From CAVURS01 sp963795385 (GTDB taxonomy: Bacteria > Actinomycetota > Actinomycetes > Actinomycetales > CAVURS01), in assembly GCA_963795385.1 (NCBI GenBank), contig CAWCHK010000014.1, forward strand, positions 558,001 through 622,000: 64,000 nucleotides of DNA, written 5' to 3'. Of the stretch, positions 43,918 through 52,161 are shown piece by piece; within the stretch, counting starts at the first letter, position 1, and each line of letters opens with the position of its first letter. Below the pieces are notes generated by a model, which was given only the letters and a program-made list of their open reading frames with translations, searched no databases and was not told the DNA's origin. Position numbers and translations under genes: made by a program.

Positions 43918-45213
43918 GTGGGCGAGCGGCGGCGTACCCGGGGCGATGCCGGGATCTGGCTGCTCGCCGCCCTCGTGGTCCTCGCTGCCGCCGCGCCGAT
44001 TGCGCGGCACTACCTGATCACCTGGCCGCAGGACCAGTGGCAGGTCGACCTGGAGGTCTACCGAGAGGCCGGCCGGTCGGTGATCTACGGGCGGCACGTC
44101 TACGACGAGCTCACGGAGCCGCCGCAGCTGCTGCCCTTCACCTACCCGCCGTTCGCCGCCCTGCTCGCCGTGCCGATCGCGGTCGTGCCGTTCGTCGTCG
44201 TGGCCTGGATCTGGACGGTCGCGCAGGTCGCCGCGACCGCCCTGACCGTCTGGATCGCCGGGCGCCCGCTGCTGGAGCGGGCCGGCCGGTGGCGGCCGGT
44301 CGCGGCCGCCGTCCTCACCGGCGTGATGCTGTGGCTGCACCCGGTCTCGGACGGCATCCGGTTCGGCCAGGTCAACGCGTTCATCGTCCTGGTCTGCCTC
44401 GTGGACCTGACCGCCCGGCGGCGGTGGTGGCCGCGTGGCCTGCTGATCGGGCTGGCCACGGCCGTGAAGCTCACGCCGGGGACCTTCCTGGCCTACTTCG
44501 TCGTGGCCCGCCGCTGGCGACCGGCGGTGGCGGTGGCTGCGGCTGCGGCGGCGGCGACGGTGGCCGCCTTCCTGATCCTGCCGGAGGCCTCTCTCGCCTA
44601 CTGGGGCGGCGCCATCAGCGACCCGAACCGGTTGGGCCCCAACGGTGGTACGTCGAACCAGTCCATCCGGGGCTTCCTCCTGCGGCTCGGCCCGTCGGGG
44701 CTCGCGGGGTCGGCCATCTGGCTCGTGCTGGTCGTCGCGGCGGCCGGCCTGGGGTTCGCGGTGGCGCGGCGGGCGCACACGATGGGCGAGACCGTGATCG
44801 AGGTCGGGGCCATCGGGCTGGTCGCCGTACTCGTCTCGCCGGTCTCCTGGATCCACCACCTGGCCTGGCTGGTGGTCGTGATCCCGGCACTGGTCGGCGA
44901 CGGCCGGGACCGGGTCCGCTGGGGGTACGCGGCGTTGATCACGGGCTGGTTCCTGTGCCGGCTGCCCTGGTGGGGGGTGACCTGGCTGGCGCACCACGAC
45001 GCGCCGAGGCTCTTCGGGCGGATGCTCCAGAACGCCGACACCGCCGGGGCCGCGCTGGCGCTGCTGTTCCTCTGGCTCGCGTTGGGGCGCAAGCCGATCG
45101 GGCGCTCAGATGCCGAAGTCGACGCCGGCAGTCTGCAGCGCGGTGATGGCCGCCAGGACGATGCACAGACCACCGCCGACGCGGCGGATCGTCGACAGGC
45201 GCATCCGGCCTAG
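43918..45213 (+). CDS. GT87-family membrane glycosyltransferase
   Basis: This 431-residue polytopic protein has the GT87 pattern: WQVDLEVYREAGRSVIYGRH in the first extracellular loop with the catalytic Asp, LPFTYPPFAALLAVPIAVVP, and RFGQVNAFIVLVCLVDL. Members transfer mannose from polyprenol-phosphate to envelope glycans. The start at GTG 43918 has GGGAGA eight bases upstream; a GTG at 43873 is an alternative. The 3' end overlaps the convergent GDT1-family gene by 108 bases, so the final about 35 residues are an unusual hydrophilic tail. Confidence 0.85.
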   Translation: MGERRRTRGDAGIWLLAALVVLAAAAPIARHYLITWPQDQWQVDLEVYREAGRSVIYGRHVYDELTEPPQLLPFTYPPFAALLAVPIAVVPFVVVAWIWTVAQVAATALTVWIAGRPLLERAGRWRPVAAAVLTGVMLWLHPVSDGIRFGQVNAFIVLVCLVDLTARRRWWPRGLLIGLATAVKLTPGTFLAYFVVARRWRPAVAVAAAAAAATVAAFLILPEASLAYWGGAISDPNRLGPNGGTSNQSIRGFLLRLGPSGLAGSAIWLVLVVAAAGLGFAVARRAHTMGETVIEVGAIGLVAVLVSPVSWIHHLAWLVVVIPALVGDGRDRVRWGYAALITGWFLCRLPWWGVTWLAHHDAPRLFGRMLQNADTAGAALALLFLWLALGRKPIGRSDAEVDAGSLQRGDGRQDDAQTTADAADRRQAHPA

Positions 45214-45723
45214 CAGCCAGCGCCCGGCGACCGCGCCGACGCCGGACACGAGCAGGAGGCCGACCCACGCCCCGATGAACACCGAGACGGGGTGCCCGCC
45301 CCGGACGACCAGGCCGGCCGTCAGCAGCTGGCTGAGGTCGCCCCACTCGGCGACGAACAGCACCAGGAAGCTCGCCGTGACGGCTCGCAGCCCGGTCACC
45401 CCTGCCTGCGCCTTGCCCTCGAACTCGCGCTCCGTCTCGGCCTCCTCCTCGTCGGCCTTGCGCGCGCCGGCCAGCAGCACGATGCCGCCGACCAGGAACA
45501 GCGCGGCCGCTACGGCGGTGACCGGCCGGTGCGGCAGCTCGGAGATGGCCCGGCCCAGGGTCACCGCGACCAGCGTCTGCACCCCGAAGGCGAGCCCGAC
45601 GCCCACCCAGACCAGGAGCGGGCGGTAGCGCGTCGCCAGGACGAGGGTGGCGACGAAGGTCTTGTCGGGGAGCTCGACCGGCACCACGAGGATGAATGCG
45701 GTGAGGATGACCGAGAGACTCAT
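45106..45723 (-). CDS. GDT1/TMEM165 (UPF0016) family cation transporter
   Basis: This 205-residue membrane protein has two repeats of three helices, each with the family motif: ELPDKTFVA (about residues 17-25) and EWGDLSQLL (about 125-133). The first is normally E-x-G-D-K/R-T/S, and here Pro replaces Gly. Members export or exchange Mn2+ or Ca2+. A charged loop (ARKADEEEAETEREFEGKAQ) joins the repeats. It is convergent with the GT87 gene with a 108-base overlap. Confidence 0.9.
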   Translation of the reverse strand: MSLSVILTAFILVVPVELPDKTFVATLVLATRYRPLLVWVGVGLAFGVQTLVAVTLGRAISELPHRPVTAVAAALFLVGGIVLLAGARKADEEEAETEREFEGKAQAGVTGLRAVTASFLVLFVAEWGDLSQLLTAGLVVRGGHPVSVFIGAWVGLLLVSGVGAVAGRWLLGRMRLSTIRRVGGGLCIVLAAITALQTAGVDFGI

Positions 45724-45750
45724 GGTGCGCTCAACACTAAGGTGGCCAGG

Positions 45751-47109
45751 GTGAGCGCAGCCCAGCAGCACCGCTTCATCCTCCCGGAGTCCGACCTGCC
45801 GAGGCGCTGGTACAACCTCGTGCCGGACCTGCCCTCGCCGCCGCCGCCCCCGCTGCATCCCGGCACGCTGCAGCCGATCGGTCCGGAGGACCTCGCGCCG
45901 CTCTTCCCCATGGACCTGATCGCGCAGGAGGTGACGAGTGAGCGCTACGTCGACATCCCCGAGGAGGTGCTCGAGGTCTACCGCCTCTGGCGGCCCTCCC
46001 CGCTGCACCGCGCCCACCGGCTCGAGAAGGCGCTCGGGACCCCGGCGCACATCTACTACAAGTACGAGGGCGTCTCGCCCGCCGGCTCACACAAGCCGAA
46101 CACCGCTGTGCCGCAGGCGTACTACAACGCGAAGGCCGGCGTACGGCGGCTGACGACCGAGACCGGCGCGGGCCAGTGGGGTACGGCGCTGGCCTTCGCC
46201 TGCTCGATCTACGGACTGGAGTGCGAGGTCTGGCAGGTCGGCGCGTCGTACGACCAGAAGCCCTACCGCCGGTTGCTGATGGAGACCTACGGCGCGACCG
46301 TGCACCGCTCGCCGTCCCGGCTGACCCAGGCCGGCCAGGCCTTCGGCGAGGACCACCCCGGCTCGCTGGGCATCGCGATCTCCGAGGCGGTCGAGGTCGC
46401 GGCCCAGGCCGAGGACACGCGCTACGCCCTCGGCAGCGTCCTGAACCACGTGCTGATGCACCAGACGATCATCGGCGAGGAGGCGTTGCTGCAGTTCGAG
46501 ATGGCCGGTGAGACTCCGGACGTCATCGTCGGCTGCACGGGCGGCGGGTCGAACTTCGGCGGCCTGGCCTTCCCGTTCCTGCGCGAGAAGCTCGCCGGCC
46601 GGATCTCGCCGGTGATCCGTGCGGTGGAGCCGGCCGCCTGCCCTTCCCTGACCCGGGGCGAGTACCGCTACGACTTCGGCGACACCGCCGGCATGACGCC
46701 GCTGCTCAAGATGCACACCCTGGGCCACGACTTCGTCCCCGACCCCATCCATGCGGGCGGCCTGCGCTACCACGGCATGGCGCCGCTGCTCTCGCACGTC
46801 TACGAGCTGGGGCTGATCGAGGCGCTCGCGATCCCGCAGGACGAGTGCTTCTCCGTGGCCGTGCAGTTCGCCCGGGCCGAGGGCATCGTCCCCGCGCCCG
46901 AGCCGACCCACGCGCTGGCCGCCTGCGTGCGGGAAGCGTTGGCCTGCAAGGAGTCCGGCGAGGAGAAGGTCATCCTGACCGCACTGTGCGGCCACGGCCT
47001 GCTCGACCTCGCGGCGTACGAGGCCTACCTCTCCGGCGAGATCCAGGACAACACGCTCTCCGACGAGACGCTGGCCGCCTCCCTCGCGACCGTGCCCGTC
47101 CTGGCCTGA
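45751..47109 (+). CDS. trpB: TrpB2-type tryptophan synthase beta subunit
   Basis: This 452-residue PLP enzyme belongs to the TrpB2 group, longer than standard TrpB (about 400) with an N-terminal extension. The PLP Lys is in SPAGSHKPNTAV; the phosphate loop reads GCTGGGSNFGG, and RLTTETGAGQWG is conserved. It condenses indole with serine or phosphoserine; many TrpB2 proteins work without TrpA. No trpA is nearby. The GTG start at 45751 gives the usual N-terminus; 45742 is possible. Confidence 0.93.
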   Translation: MSAAQQHRFILPESDLPRRWYNLVPDLPSPPPPPLHPGTLQPIGPEDLAPLFPMDLIAQEVTSERYVDIPEEVLEVYRLWRPSPLHRAHRLEKALGTPAHIYYKYEGVSPAGSHKPNTAVPQAYYNAKAGVRRLTTETGAGQWGTALAFACSIYGLECEVWQVGASYDQKPYRRLLMETYGATVHRSPSRLTQAGQAFGEDHPGSLGIAISEAVEVAAQAEDTRYALGSVLNHVLMHQTIIGEEALLQFEMAGETPDVIVGCTGGGSNFGGLAFPFLREKLAGRISPVIRAVEPAACPSLTRGEYRYDFGDTAGMTPLLKMHTLGHDFVPDPIHAGGLRYHGMAPLLSHVYELGLIEALAIPQDECFSVAVQFARAEGIVPAPEPTHALAACVREALACKESGEEKVILTALCGHGLLDLAAYEAYLSGEIQDNTLSDETLAASLATVPVLA

Positions 47110-47133
47110 GCTCGACGACGACGACGGCCGTCG

Positions 47134-47442
47134 CTACTGCTCGGCTCGGGCCTTCAGCTGGGCCAGGCGCGAGTCCCACTGTGCGGCAACGGATGTGAGC
47201 CAGTCGGCGGTCTCCGCGAGCGGCGCGCTCTGGACCTGGAACAGCACCTCGCGACCCGATCGGGTCGATCGGACCAGGCCGGAGTCCTGCAGCACGGCCA
47301 GGTGCTTGAGCACCATCTGCCGGCTGACCGGCAGCTCGCGGGCCAGGGCCGAGGCGCTGACGGCCGGGTAGGCCGCCAGCGCCTCGAGCACCTGCCGTCG
47401 CGTGGGGTCCGCCAGTGCGGCCAGGACGCGTTCGACGCTCAC
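47134..47442 (-). CDS. ArsR-family transcriptional regulator
   Basis: This 102-residue winged-helix protein begins MSVERVLAALADPTRRQVLE and has the recognition helix region LARELPVSRQMVLKHLAVLQ, typical of ArsR proteins that pair with SRPBCC/AHSA1 genes. No metal-binding Cys cluster is seen, so it is not an arsenic sensor. It follows the SRPBCC gene by 12 bases and probably controls the unit through two palindromes upstream (47927-47977). Confidence 0.9.
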   Translation of the reverse strand: MSVERVLAALADPTRRQVLEALAAYPAVSASALARELPVSRQMVLKHLAVLQDSGLVRSTRSGREVLFQVQSAPLAETADWLTSVAAQWDSRLAQLKARAEQ

Positions 47443-47454
47443 GGGAGGACCGGC

Positions 47455-47886
47455 TCAGGCTGCCGAGCGCTCGCGCAGGGAGGCCAGCTGCGACTCCCAG
47501 CCGCCGGAGTTGCTCTCGATGCTCTGAGCCTTCAGCTCCTCCGGGGCGTCGAGCTGGGCGAAGCCGCTCTCCCTGACCGCCACCTGGACGCCCCCGTCGG
47601 TAGGGGTGACGGTGAACTCGATCAGGGTCGTCCGGCCGGGGGTGAGGTCTCCGCCCGGGTAGCTGGGGCTCCAGCGGAACGCGGCGTACGTCCGGGGTCG
47701 CAGCTCGACCACCTCGACCGGGAATCGGCCCCACTCCTCGGACTCGCGGACGACGACGGCGCCGGCGGTGCGGTCCGCCGGGACGGGGGTGTCGGCCGGC
47801 ACCCACCAGCCGGGCTCGGTCACGAGCTCCCAGACCCGGTCGACGGGTGCGGCGATGTCGATGCTGCGTTCGATGGTGTCCTGCAT
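47455..47886 (-). CDS. SRPBCC (AHSA1-like) protein
   Basis: This 143-residue START/Bet v 1-like protein begins MQDTIERSIDIAAPVDRVWE and has FPVEVVELRPRTYAAFRW and a long C-terminal helix. AHSA1-type SRPBCC proteins bind small hydrophobic ligands; the role here is unknown. The unit with ArsR is common, and the SRPBCC protein is usually the regulated gene. Two identical operator-like palindromes lie 41 bases upstream. Confidence 0.88.
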   Translation of the reverse strand: MQDTIERSIDIAAPVDRVWELVTEPGWWVPADTPVPADRTAGAVVVRESEEWGRFPVEVVELRPRTYAAFRWSPSYPGGDLTPGRTTLIEFTVTPTDGGVQVAVRESGFAQLDAPEELKAQSIESNSGGWESQLASLRERSAA

Positions 47887-47926
47887 GAGGTCTCTCCTCC
47901 GATGGCGTTCGACGGCAACGATTGAC

Positions 47927-47977
47927 TGCAACCTCAGAGTTGCACGTCATCCGCAGAAGCGCAACCTCAGAGTTGCA
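47927..47977. promoter_or_regulatory. Duplicated ArsR operator
   Basis: GCAACCTCAGAGTTGC occurs twice, at 47928-47943 and 47961-47976, 33 bases apart (three helical turns). Each copy is an inverted repeat (GCAAC/GTTGC around CTCAGA). They lie upstream of the SRPBCC-ArsR unit and suit two dimers of the ArsR protein on one face of the DNA. Confidence 0.8.
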
Positions 47978-47998
47978 AGTCCGTGTCACCCGGTCCGG

Positions 47999-49264
47999 TC
48001 AGGGCGGCGGTGCGGCGTCGCGGCCCCTGACCGCGGCTGCGAGCGCTTCGGCCAGAACCTGCTTGGCCGGCCGGTCGAGGGTGCGAGCCGCCGCGGCGAT
48101 GTCGTCGTACTCGGGCTGCACGTTGACCACCCGCCCGGCCTCGTCGAGGGCGACCTTGACCCGGACCGGCCGGTCGGCGACGTGCACGACGTACTCCTGA
48201 CGCTGCAGGGCGGTCTTGCTGACGGCGGTCTCGCGCAGGCCGATCGCCGATGTCTCGGTCAACACGATGGTCCGGATCTGTTGCTGTAGAACGGGATTGG
48301 AGCCGACCAGGACATGCAGGGTGTGGGCCGGGCGCCCCTTCTTCATCAGGATCGGTGTGAGCCAGGCGTCGGAGGCGCCGGCGTCGAGGAGTCGCTGCAG
48401 CACGCCGGGCCACAGGCGTGGGTCGAGGTCGTCGACGTTGGTCTCGATGACGATCGCTTCGCTCACGCCGTCCGTCGTCCCCGGACGGGTCGCTCCGGCC
48501 GGCCCGGACACCGGCCGGCCGACCACGATCCGCAGCGCGCTCAGGCCGGCCCCCGTGTGCCGGCTGCCCGCACCCAGACCGACCGACTGCACGGCCATCG
48601 CCGGCATCGCACTCGTCCCGGCGGCCAGCGTCGTGAGCAGCGCCGCCCCGGTCGGCGTGCAGAGCTCCTCGTCCACCGGGCCGCCGCGCGCGTCGAGCTC
48701 GCTGTGCCGCAACAGCTCCAGGACCGCTGGCCCGGGGATGGGGATCTGGCCGTGCGAGGTCATCGCGTGGCCGCCGCCGAGCGAGATCGCCGACACGTGC
48801 AGGGTCGCGAGGTCGAGCTCGACGAAGCCGGCGCAGACGCCGACGATGTCGCCGATCGCGTCGTGGGCGCCCACCTCGTGGAAGTGGATCTCCTCCGGCT
48901 CCACGCCGTGCACGTGCGCCTCGGCCGCGGCCAGCCGCTCGAACGCCTGGAGGGCGAGCACCCGGACCGGAGCCGCGAGGTCGGCCTGCTCGAGCATGGT
49001 GCGGACCTCGAGCCAGGTCCGGTGCGGCGCAACGGTCTCGGTCGTGCCGACCGTGGCCCGGGCGACCCGGAAGCCGGTCCTCTGCTCGTGCGTCACGGTG
49101 ATGTCGACCGGTACGACGGCGGCCGCGGCGCGGGCCATGACGGACGGGTCCAGGCCCAGCGCCTCGAGCGCGTCGTGGACGGCACCCAGCAGCATGTCGC
49201 CGCTCGCGCCGCTGCTCGCGTCGATCCAGCCGACCCGCCCGACCGAGCTCTGGGCGGCGGTCAT
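47999..49264 (-). CDS. larC: LarC, nickel-insertion protein for the NPN cofactor
   Basis: This 421-residue protein is LarC, which inserts nickel into the pyridinium dithiocarboxylate mononucleotide to make the cofactor of lactate racemase. Typical elements are GWIDASSGASGDMLLGA, AEAHVHGVEPEEIHFHEVG with many His residues, and LLPILMKKGRP-type C-terminus (visible as TPILMKKGRPAHTL). It is encoded as a single open reading frame, unlike the lactobacillar gene that needs a frameshift. It overlaps larB by ATGA. larE and larA are not in the window. Confidence 0.93.
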   Translation of the reverse strand: MTAAQSSVGRVGWIDASSGASGDMLLGAVHDALEALGLDPSVMARAAAAVVPVDITVTHEQRTGFRVARATVGTTETVAPHRTWLEVRTMLEQADLAAPVRVLALQAFERLAAAEAHVHGVEPEEIHFHEVGAHDAIGDIVGVCAGFVELDLATLHVSAISLGGGHAMTSHGQIPIPGPAVLELLRHSELDARGGPVDEELCTPTGAALLTTLAAGTSAMPAMAVQSVGLGAGSRHTGAGLSALRIVVGRPVSGPAGATRPGTTDGVSEAIVIETNVDDLDPRLWPGVLQRLLDAGASDAWLTPILMKKGRPAHTLHVLVGSNPVLQQQIRTIVLTETSAIGLRETAVSKTALQRQEYVVHVADRPVRVKVALDEAGRVVNVQPEYDDIAAAARTLDRPAKQVLAEALAAAVRGRDAAPPP

Positions 49265-49956
49265 CGGTCCGGTCGGGCCCGGCGGGCGACCCGGGCCGCG
49301 TGGACTCCCGCGCCGTACCCGTTGTCGATGTTCACCACCGTCACCCCGGGCGCGCAGCTGTTGAGCATCGCCATGATCGCGGCGAGGCCCCCGATGCCGG
49401 TGCCGTAGCCGATGCTGGTGGGGACGGCGACCAGGGGGACGCCGCTCAGCCCGGCAACGACGCTGGGCAGCGCGCCCTCCATGCCCGCCACGACGATCAG
49501 GCAGTCGGCGGCCTCGATCCGGTCACGGACGGCCAGCAGGCGGTGCAGCCCCGCGACCCCGACGTCGTCGATCCGGTCGACGCCGGCCCCGTGCACCCGA
49601 GAGGTCAGCGCGGCCTCCGCGGCGACCGGCGCGTCCGACGTCCCGGCCGACAGGATCGCGACCAGGCCCTGGGCGAGCGGCAGATCGCCCAGCGTCGCCG
49701 TCCGCGCGACGTCGTCGACGTCGGCGTGCGGGAGGGCGCTGCGGATGGCCGCGCGGGCCCCGGCGTCCAGCCGCGTCGCGAACACCGCGCGCCCCGCGTG
49801 CCGCTCGTGCAGGGCCCTGAGGGTGCTGACGATCTGCTCGGGAGTCTTGCCCGCGCCGTACACGACCTCGGGATCGCCGGTCCGCCGCTCGCGATCGACG
49901 TCGAGCCGGGCGAAGCCCAGGTCGAGCACGCCGTCCCGCACACCTCCGTCGTCCAC
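49261..49956 (-). CDS. larB: LarB, NPN cofactor carboxylase
   Basis: This 231-residue protein is LarB, a PurE-like enzyme that carboxylates and hydrolyses nicotinate adenine dinucleotide in the first step of the nickel-pincer cofactor. Signatures are EVVYGAGKTPEQIVS at the N-terminus, LSAGTSDAPVAAEA, VVAGMEGALPSVVAGL and VPTSIGYGTGIGG. It overlaps larC in the same direction. The third gene (larE, sulfur transfer) and the apo-racemase would have to be elsewhere. Confidence 0.93.
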   Translation of the reverse strand: MDDGGVRDGVLDLGFARLDVDRERRTGDPEVVYGAGKTPEQIVSTLRALHERHAGRAVFATRLDAGARAAIRSALPHADVDDVARTATLGDLPLAQGLVAILSAGTSDAPVAAEAALTSRVHGAGVDRIDDVGVAGLHRLLAVRDRIEAADCLIVVAGMEGALPSVVAGLSGVPLVAVPTSIGYGTGIGGLAAIMAMLNSCAPGVTVVNIDNGYGAGVHAARVARRARPDR

Positions 49957-49997
49957 CCGCGAAGCCTAGTTGGGCGACCTGCCACTAGCCTGCCTGC

Positions 49998-50960
49998 GTG
50001 TCCGACGACCTCCGCTACGGGTACTTCGGCCCGCAAGGCACGTTCACCGAGATGGCCCTGAGCCTGGTGCCGGGCGTCGACACGGCCGCCGCGGAGCCGG
50101 TCGCCACGGTGGACGCGGCCCTGGCCGCGGTGCGGGCCGGCGACCTGGACGCCGTCATGGTGCCGATCGAGAACTCGGTCGAGGGCGGGGTCACCGCGAC
50201 CCTGGACGCGCTGGCCACGGGCGAGCCGCTGGTGATCATCCGCGAGGCCCTCGTGCCCATCACCTTCGTCCTCGCCGCGCGCCCGGGCGTCGCCCTGGCC
50301 GACGTCCACCGGGTCGGGTCGCACCCGCACGCCTGGGCGCAGTGCCGGGGCTGGGTGGGGCGTTCACTGTCGGACGCGGTCCACGTCGCCACCCTGTCGA
50401 CGGCCAGCGCCGCGGAGGGTCTGGACGCGGCCGCGCCGTCCGAGCCGGCGTACGACGCCGCCCTCTGCGCGCCGATCGCGGCCGACCTGCACGGCCTGTC
50501 GGTGCTGGCTCACGACGTGGGCGACAACCCCGGTGCCGTCACGAGGTTCGTCCTGGTGTCCCGGCCGGGAGTCGTGCCGGCGCCGACCGGCTCGGACAAG
50601 ACCACGCTGGTGGCCTACCAGACCGACGACCACCCGGGCGGCCTGGTCGAGATGCTGGAGCAGTTCGCCGTCCGGGGGGTCAACCTGACCCGGCTGGAGT
50701 CGCGCCCGACCGGCGACGCCCTGGGCCAGTACTGCTTCTCGATCGACTGCGACGGCCACATCGCCGAGGCGCGGGTGGGCGAGGCCCTGATGGGGCTGCA
50801 CCGCACCTGCGCCCGGGTGACCTATCTCGGCTCGTACCCGCGGGCGACCGCACCCGGCCGGGTCAACGGCTCCCTGCCGAGCCGCCGGCCCGGGACATCC
50901 GAGGCCGACTTCACGGCCGCCCACGCCTGGATCGCCCGGCTGCGCGCCGGTGCCAGCTGA
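49998..50960 (+). CDS. pheA: Prephenate dehydratase
   Basis: This 320-residue enzyme converts prephenate to phenylpyruvate in phenylalanine synthesis. The catalytic domain (residues about 6-190) has YFGPQGTFTEMAL, VPIENSVEGGV and the conserved Thr-Arg-Phe in GAVTRFVLV. An ACT regulatory domain (about 200-280) has DDHPGGLVEMLEQFAVRGV and LTRLESRPTG and mediates phenylalanine inhibition. The GTG start at 49998 is right before MSDDLRYGYFG. There is no chorismate mutase domain. Confidence 0.95.
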   Translation: MSDDLRYGYFGPQGTFTEMALSLVPGVDTAAAEPVATVDAALAAVRAGDLDAVMVPIENSVEGGVTATLDALATGEPLVIIREALVPITFVLAARPGVALADVHRVGSHPHAWAQCRGWVGRSLSDAVHVATLSTASAAEGLDAAAPSEPAYDAALCAPIAADLHGLSVLAHDVGDNPGAVTRFVLVSRPGVVPAPTGSDKTTLVAYQTDDHPGGLVEMLEQFAVRGVNLTRLESRPTGDALGQYCFSIDCDGHIAEARVGEALMGLHRTCARVTYLGSYPRATAPGRVNGSLPSRRPGTSEADFTAAHAWIARLRAGAS

Positions 50961-50993
50961 CCTCCGATCTCAGCCCTCAGCCCTCAGCCGGCT

Positions 50994-51060
50994 CAGGTCG
51001 CTCAGGTCGGCTCGGGTCGGCTCGGGTCGGGTCGGGTCGGGTCGGCTCAGGTCGGCTCGG
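50994..51060. repeat. Tandem GGTCG/GGCTC-type short repeat
   Basis: A run of GGTCGG(G/CTC) units fills the region after the pheA stop and covers the end of the lipid-kinase gene. Copies are short (5-10 bases) and imperfect, as in slippage-prone microsatellites. Its last bases contain the kinase stop codon. Confidence 0.6.
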
Positions 51061-52117
51061 GCATCCGGACGATCAGGGCCAGCCGGTCGAGCCGGATCTC
51101 GACCGACCTGACCTCGGCCACGACGTCGCCGTCGACCTGCACCGGCTGCGGCTCGTCGACGGTGATCCGCAGGGCCCGGCAGCGGCGGTGCTCGACCAGC
51201 CGGTGCCCGGTACGCCGCCGGGTCAGCACCCGGCCCGCGACCGCCGTCCAGCCGACCACCCCCCGCGGCGACAGGGTCAGGGTGTCCAGGTAGCCGTCGT
51301 CGATCCGGGCGTCCGGCATCAGGGTGATCCCGCCGCCGATCCGCCCGACGTTGCCGGCCAGGACGGTCCGGACCCGGCGGGTGATGGGCTCCTCGTCGTC
51401 GTACTGCAGCTTCACCCGCATCTGCGGGCCGCGCAGGTTGCGGGCACCGGCGGCGACGTACGCCAGCCAGCCCAGCCGGTCCTTCATCCCGTCCTGGACG
51501 TCGGCCATGATCGCCGCGTCGAAGCCCAGCCCGGCCATGATCAGGAAGCCCAGCTCGCCCGGCCGCTCGTCCTCCCCGCTGACGTCCAGCTCGCAGTGAC
51601 CCACGTCGATCGGCATGTCCCGGCCGGAGAGCGCGACCCGCAGCGCGGCCGGCAGGTCGTCCAGCGGCAGCGACAGGTTGCGCGCCAGCAGGTTCCCGGT
51701 CCCGGCGGGGAGCACGCCCAGGGGCACGCTCGTGCCGGCCAGGGTCGCGCCCACCACTCGCACGGTCCCGTCGCCGCCGAGCGCGCAGACCAGGTCGGGA
51801 TCGGTCGCGAGCGCCCGCCGGGTCTGCCCCGCGCCCGGGTCCTCGGCGGTCGTCTCCCACCAGGTCGGCTCGGCCCAGCCGCCCTCGGCGCAGATCCGGG
51901 CGACGTCCCGCTGGGCCGCCGCGAGGTCCTCGAACTTGGTCGGGTTGACCACGATGGCGATCCGCGGCCGCAGCTCGACGTCCGCCGCGAACGGCAGCCG
52001 GGTCTCCTCGTGCCGCGGCCGGGCCCTGCGGACGCGGTGCAGCGCGATGCCCAGGGCGACCGCCACCGCGGTCACGGCGACGGCCACGATGAGCAGCACC
52101 AGCTCGATCGTCGTCAC
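51047..52117 (-). CDS. Diacylglycerol kinase-like lipid kinase
   Basis: This 356-residue protein has an N-terminal transmembrane helix (about residues 4-25) and a DAGK catalytic domain: IAIVVNPTKFEDL, VCALGGDGTVRVVG with the nucleotide-binding GGDGT, and VLPAGTGNLLARNL. The C-terminal domain includes LGFDAAIMADVQDGMK. Such enzymes phosphorylate diacylglycerol or similar lipids. The start at GTG 52115-52117 gives the helix; a longer frame adds low-complexity residues. The stop lies inside a tandem repeat. Confidence 0.88.
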   Translation of the reverse strand: MTTIELVLLIVAVAVTAVAVALGIALHRVRRARPRHEETRLPFAADVELRPRIAIVVNPTKFEDLAAAQRDVARICAEGGWAEPTWWETTAEDPGAGQTRRALATDPDLVCALGGDGTVRVVGATLAGTSVPLGVLPAGTGNLLARNLSLPLDDLPAALRVALSGRDMPIDVGHCELDVSGEDERPGELGFLIMAGLGFDAAIMADVQDGMKDRLGWLAYVAAGARNLRGPQMRVKLQYDDEEPITRRVRTVLAGNVGRIGGGITLMPDARIDDGYLDTLTLSPRGVVGWTAVAGRVLTRRRTGHRLVEHRRCRALRITVDEPQPVQVDGDVVAEVRSVEIRLDRLALIVRMPEPT

Positions 52118-52161
52118 GGCGCTAGACGCTAGCGGCCCGCGGCGCTCGATACCCTCGACCC

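Noticed and set aside
50994..51060. Possible CRISPR array
   Set aside because: The units are only 5-10 bases with no spacers of constant length and no cas genes nearby.
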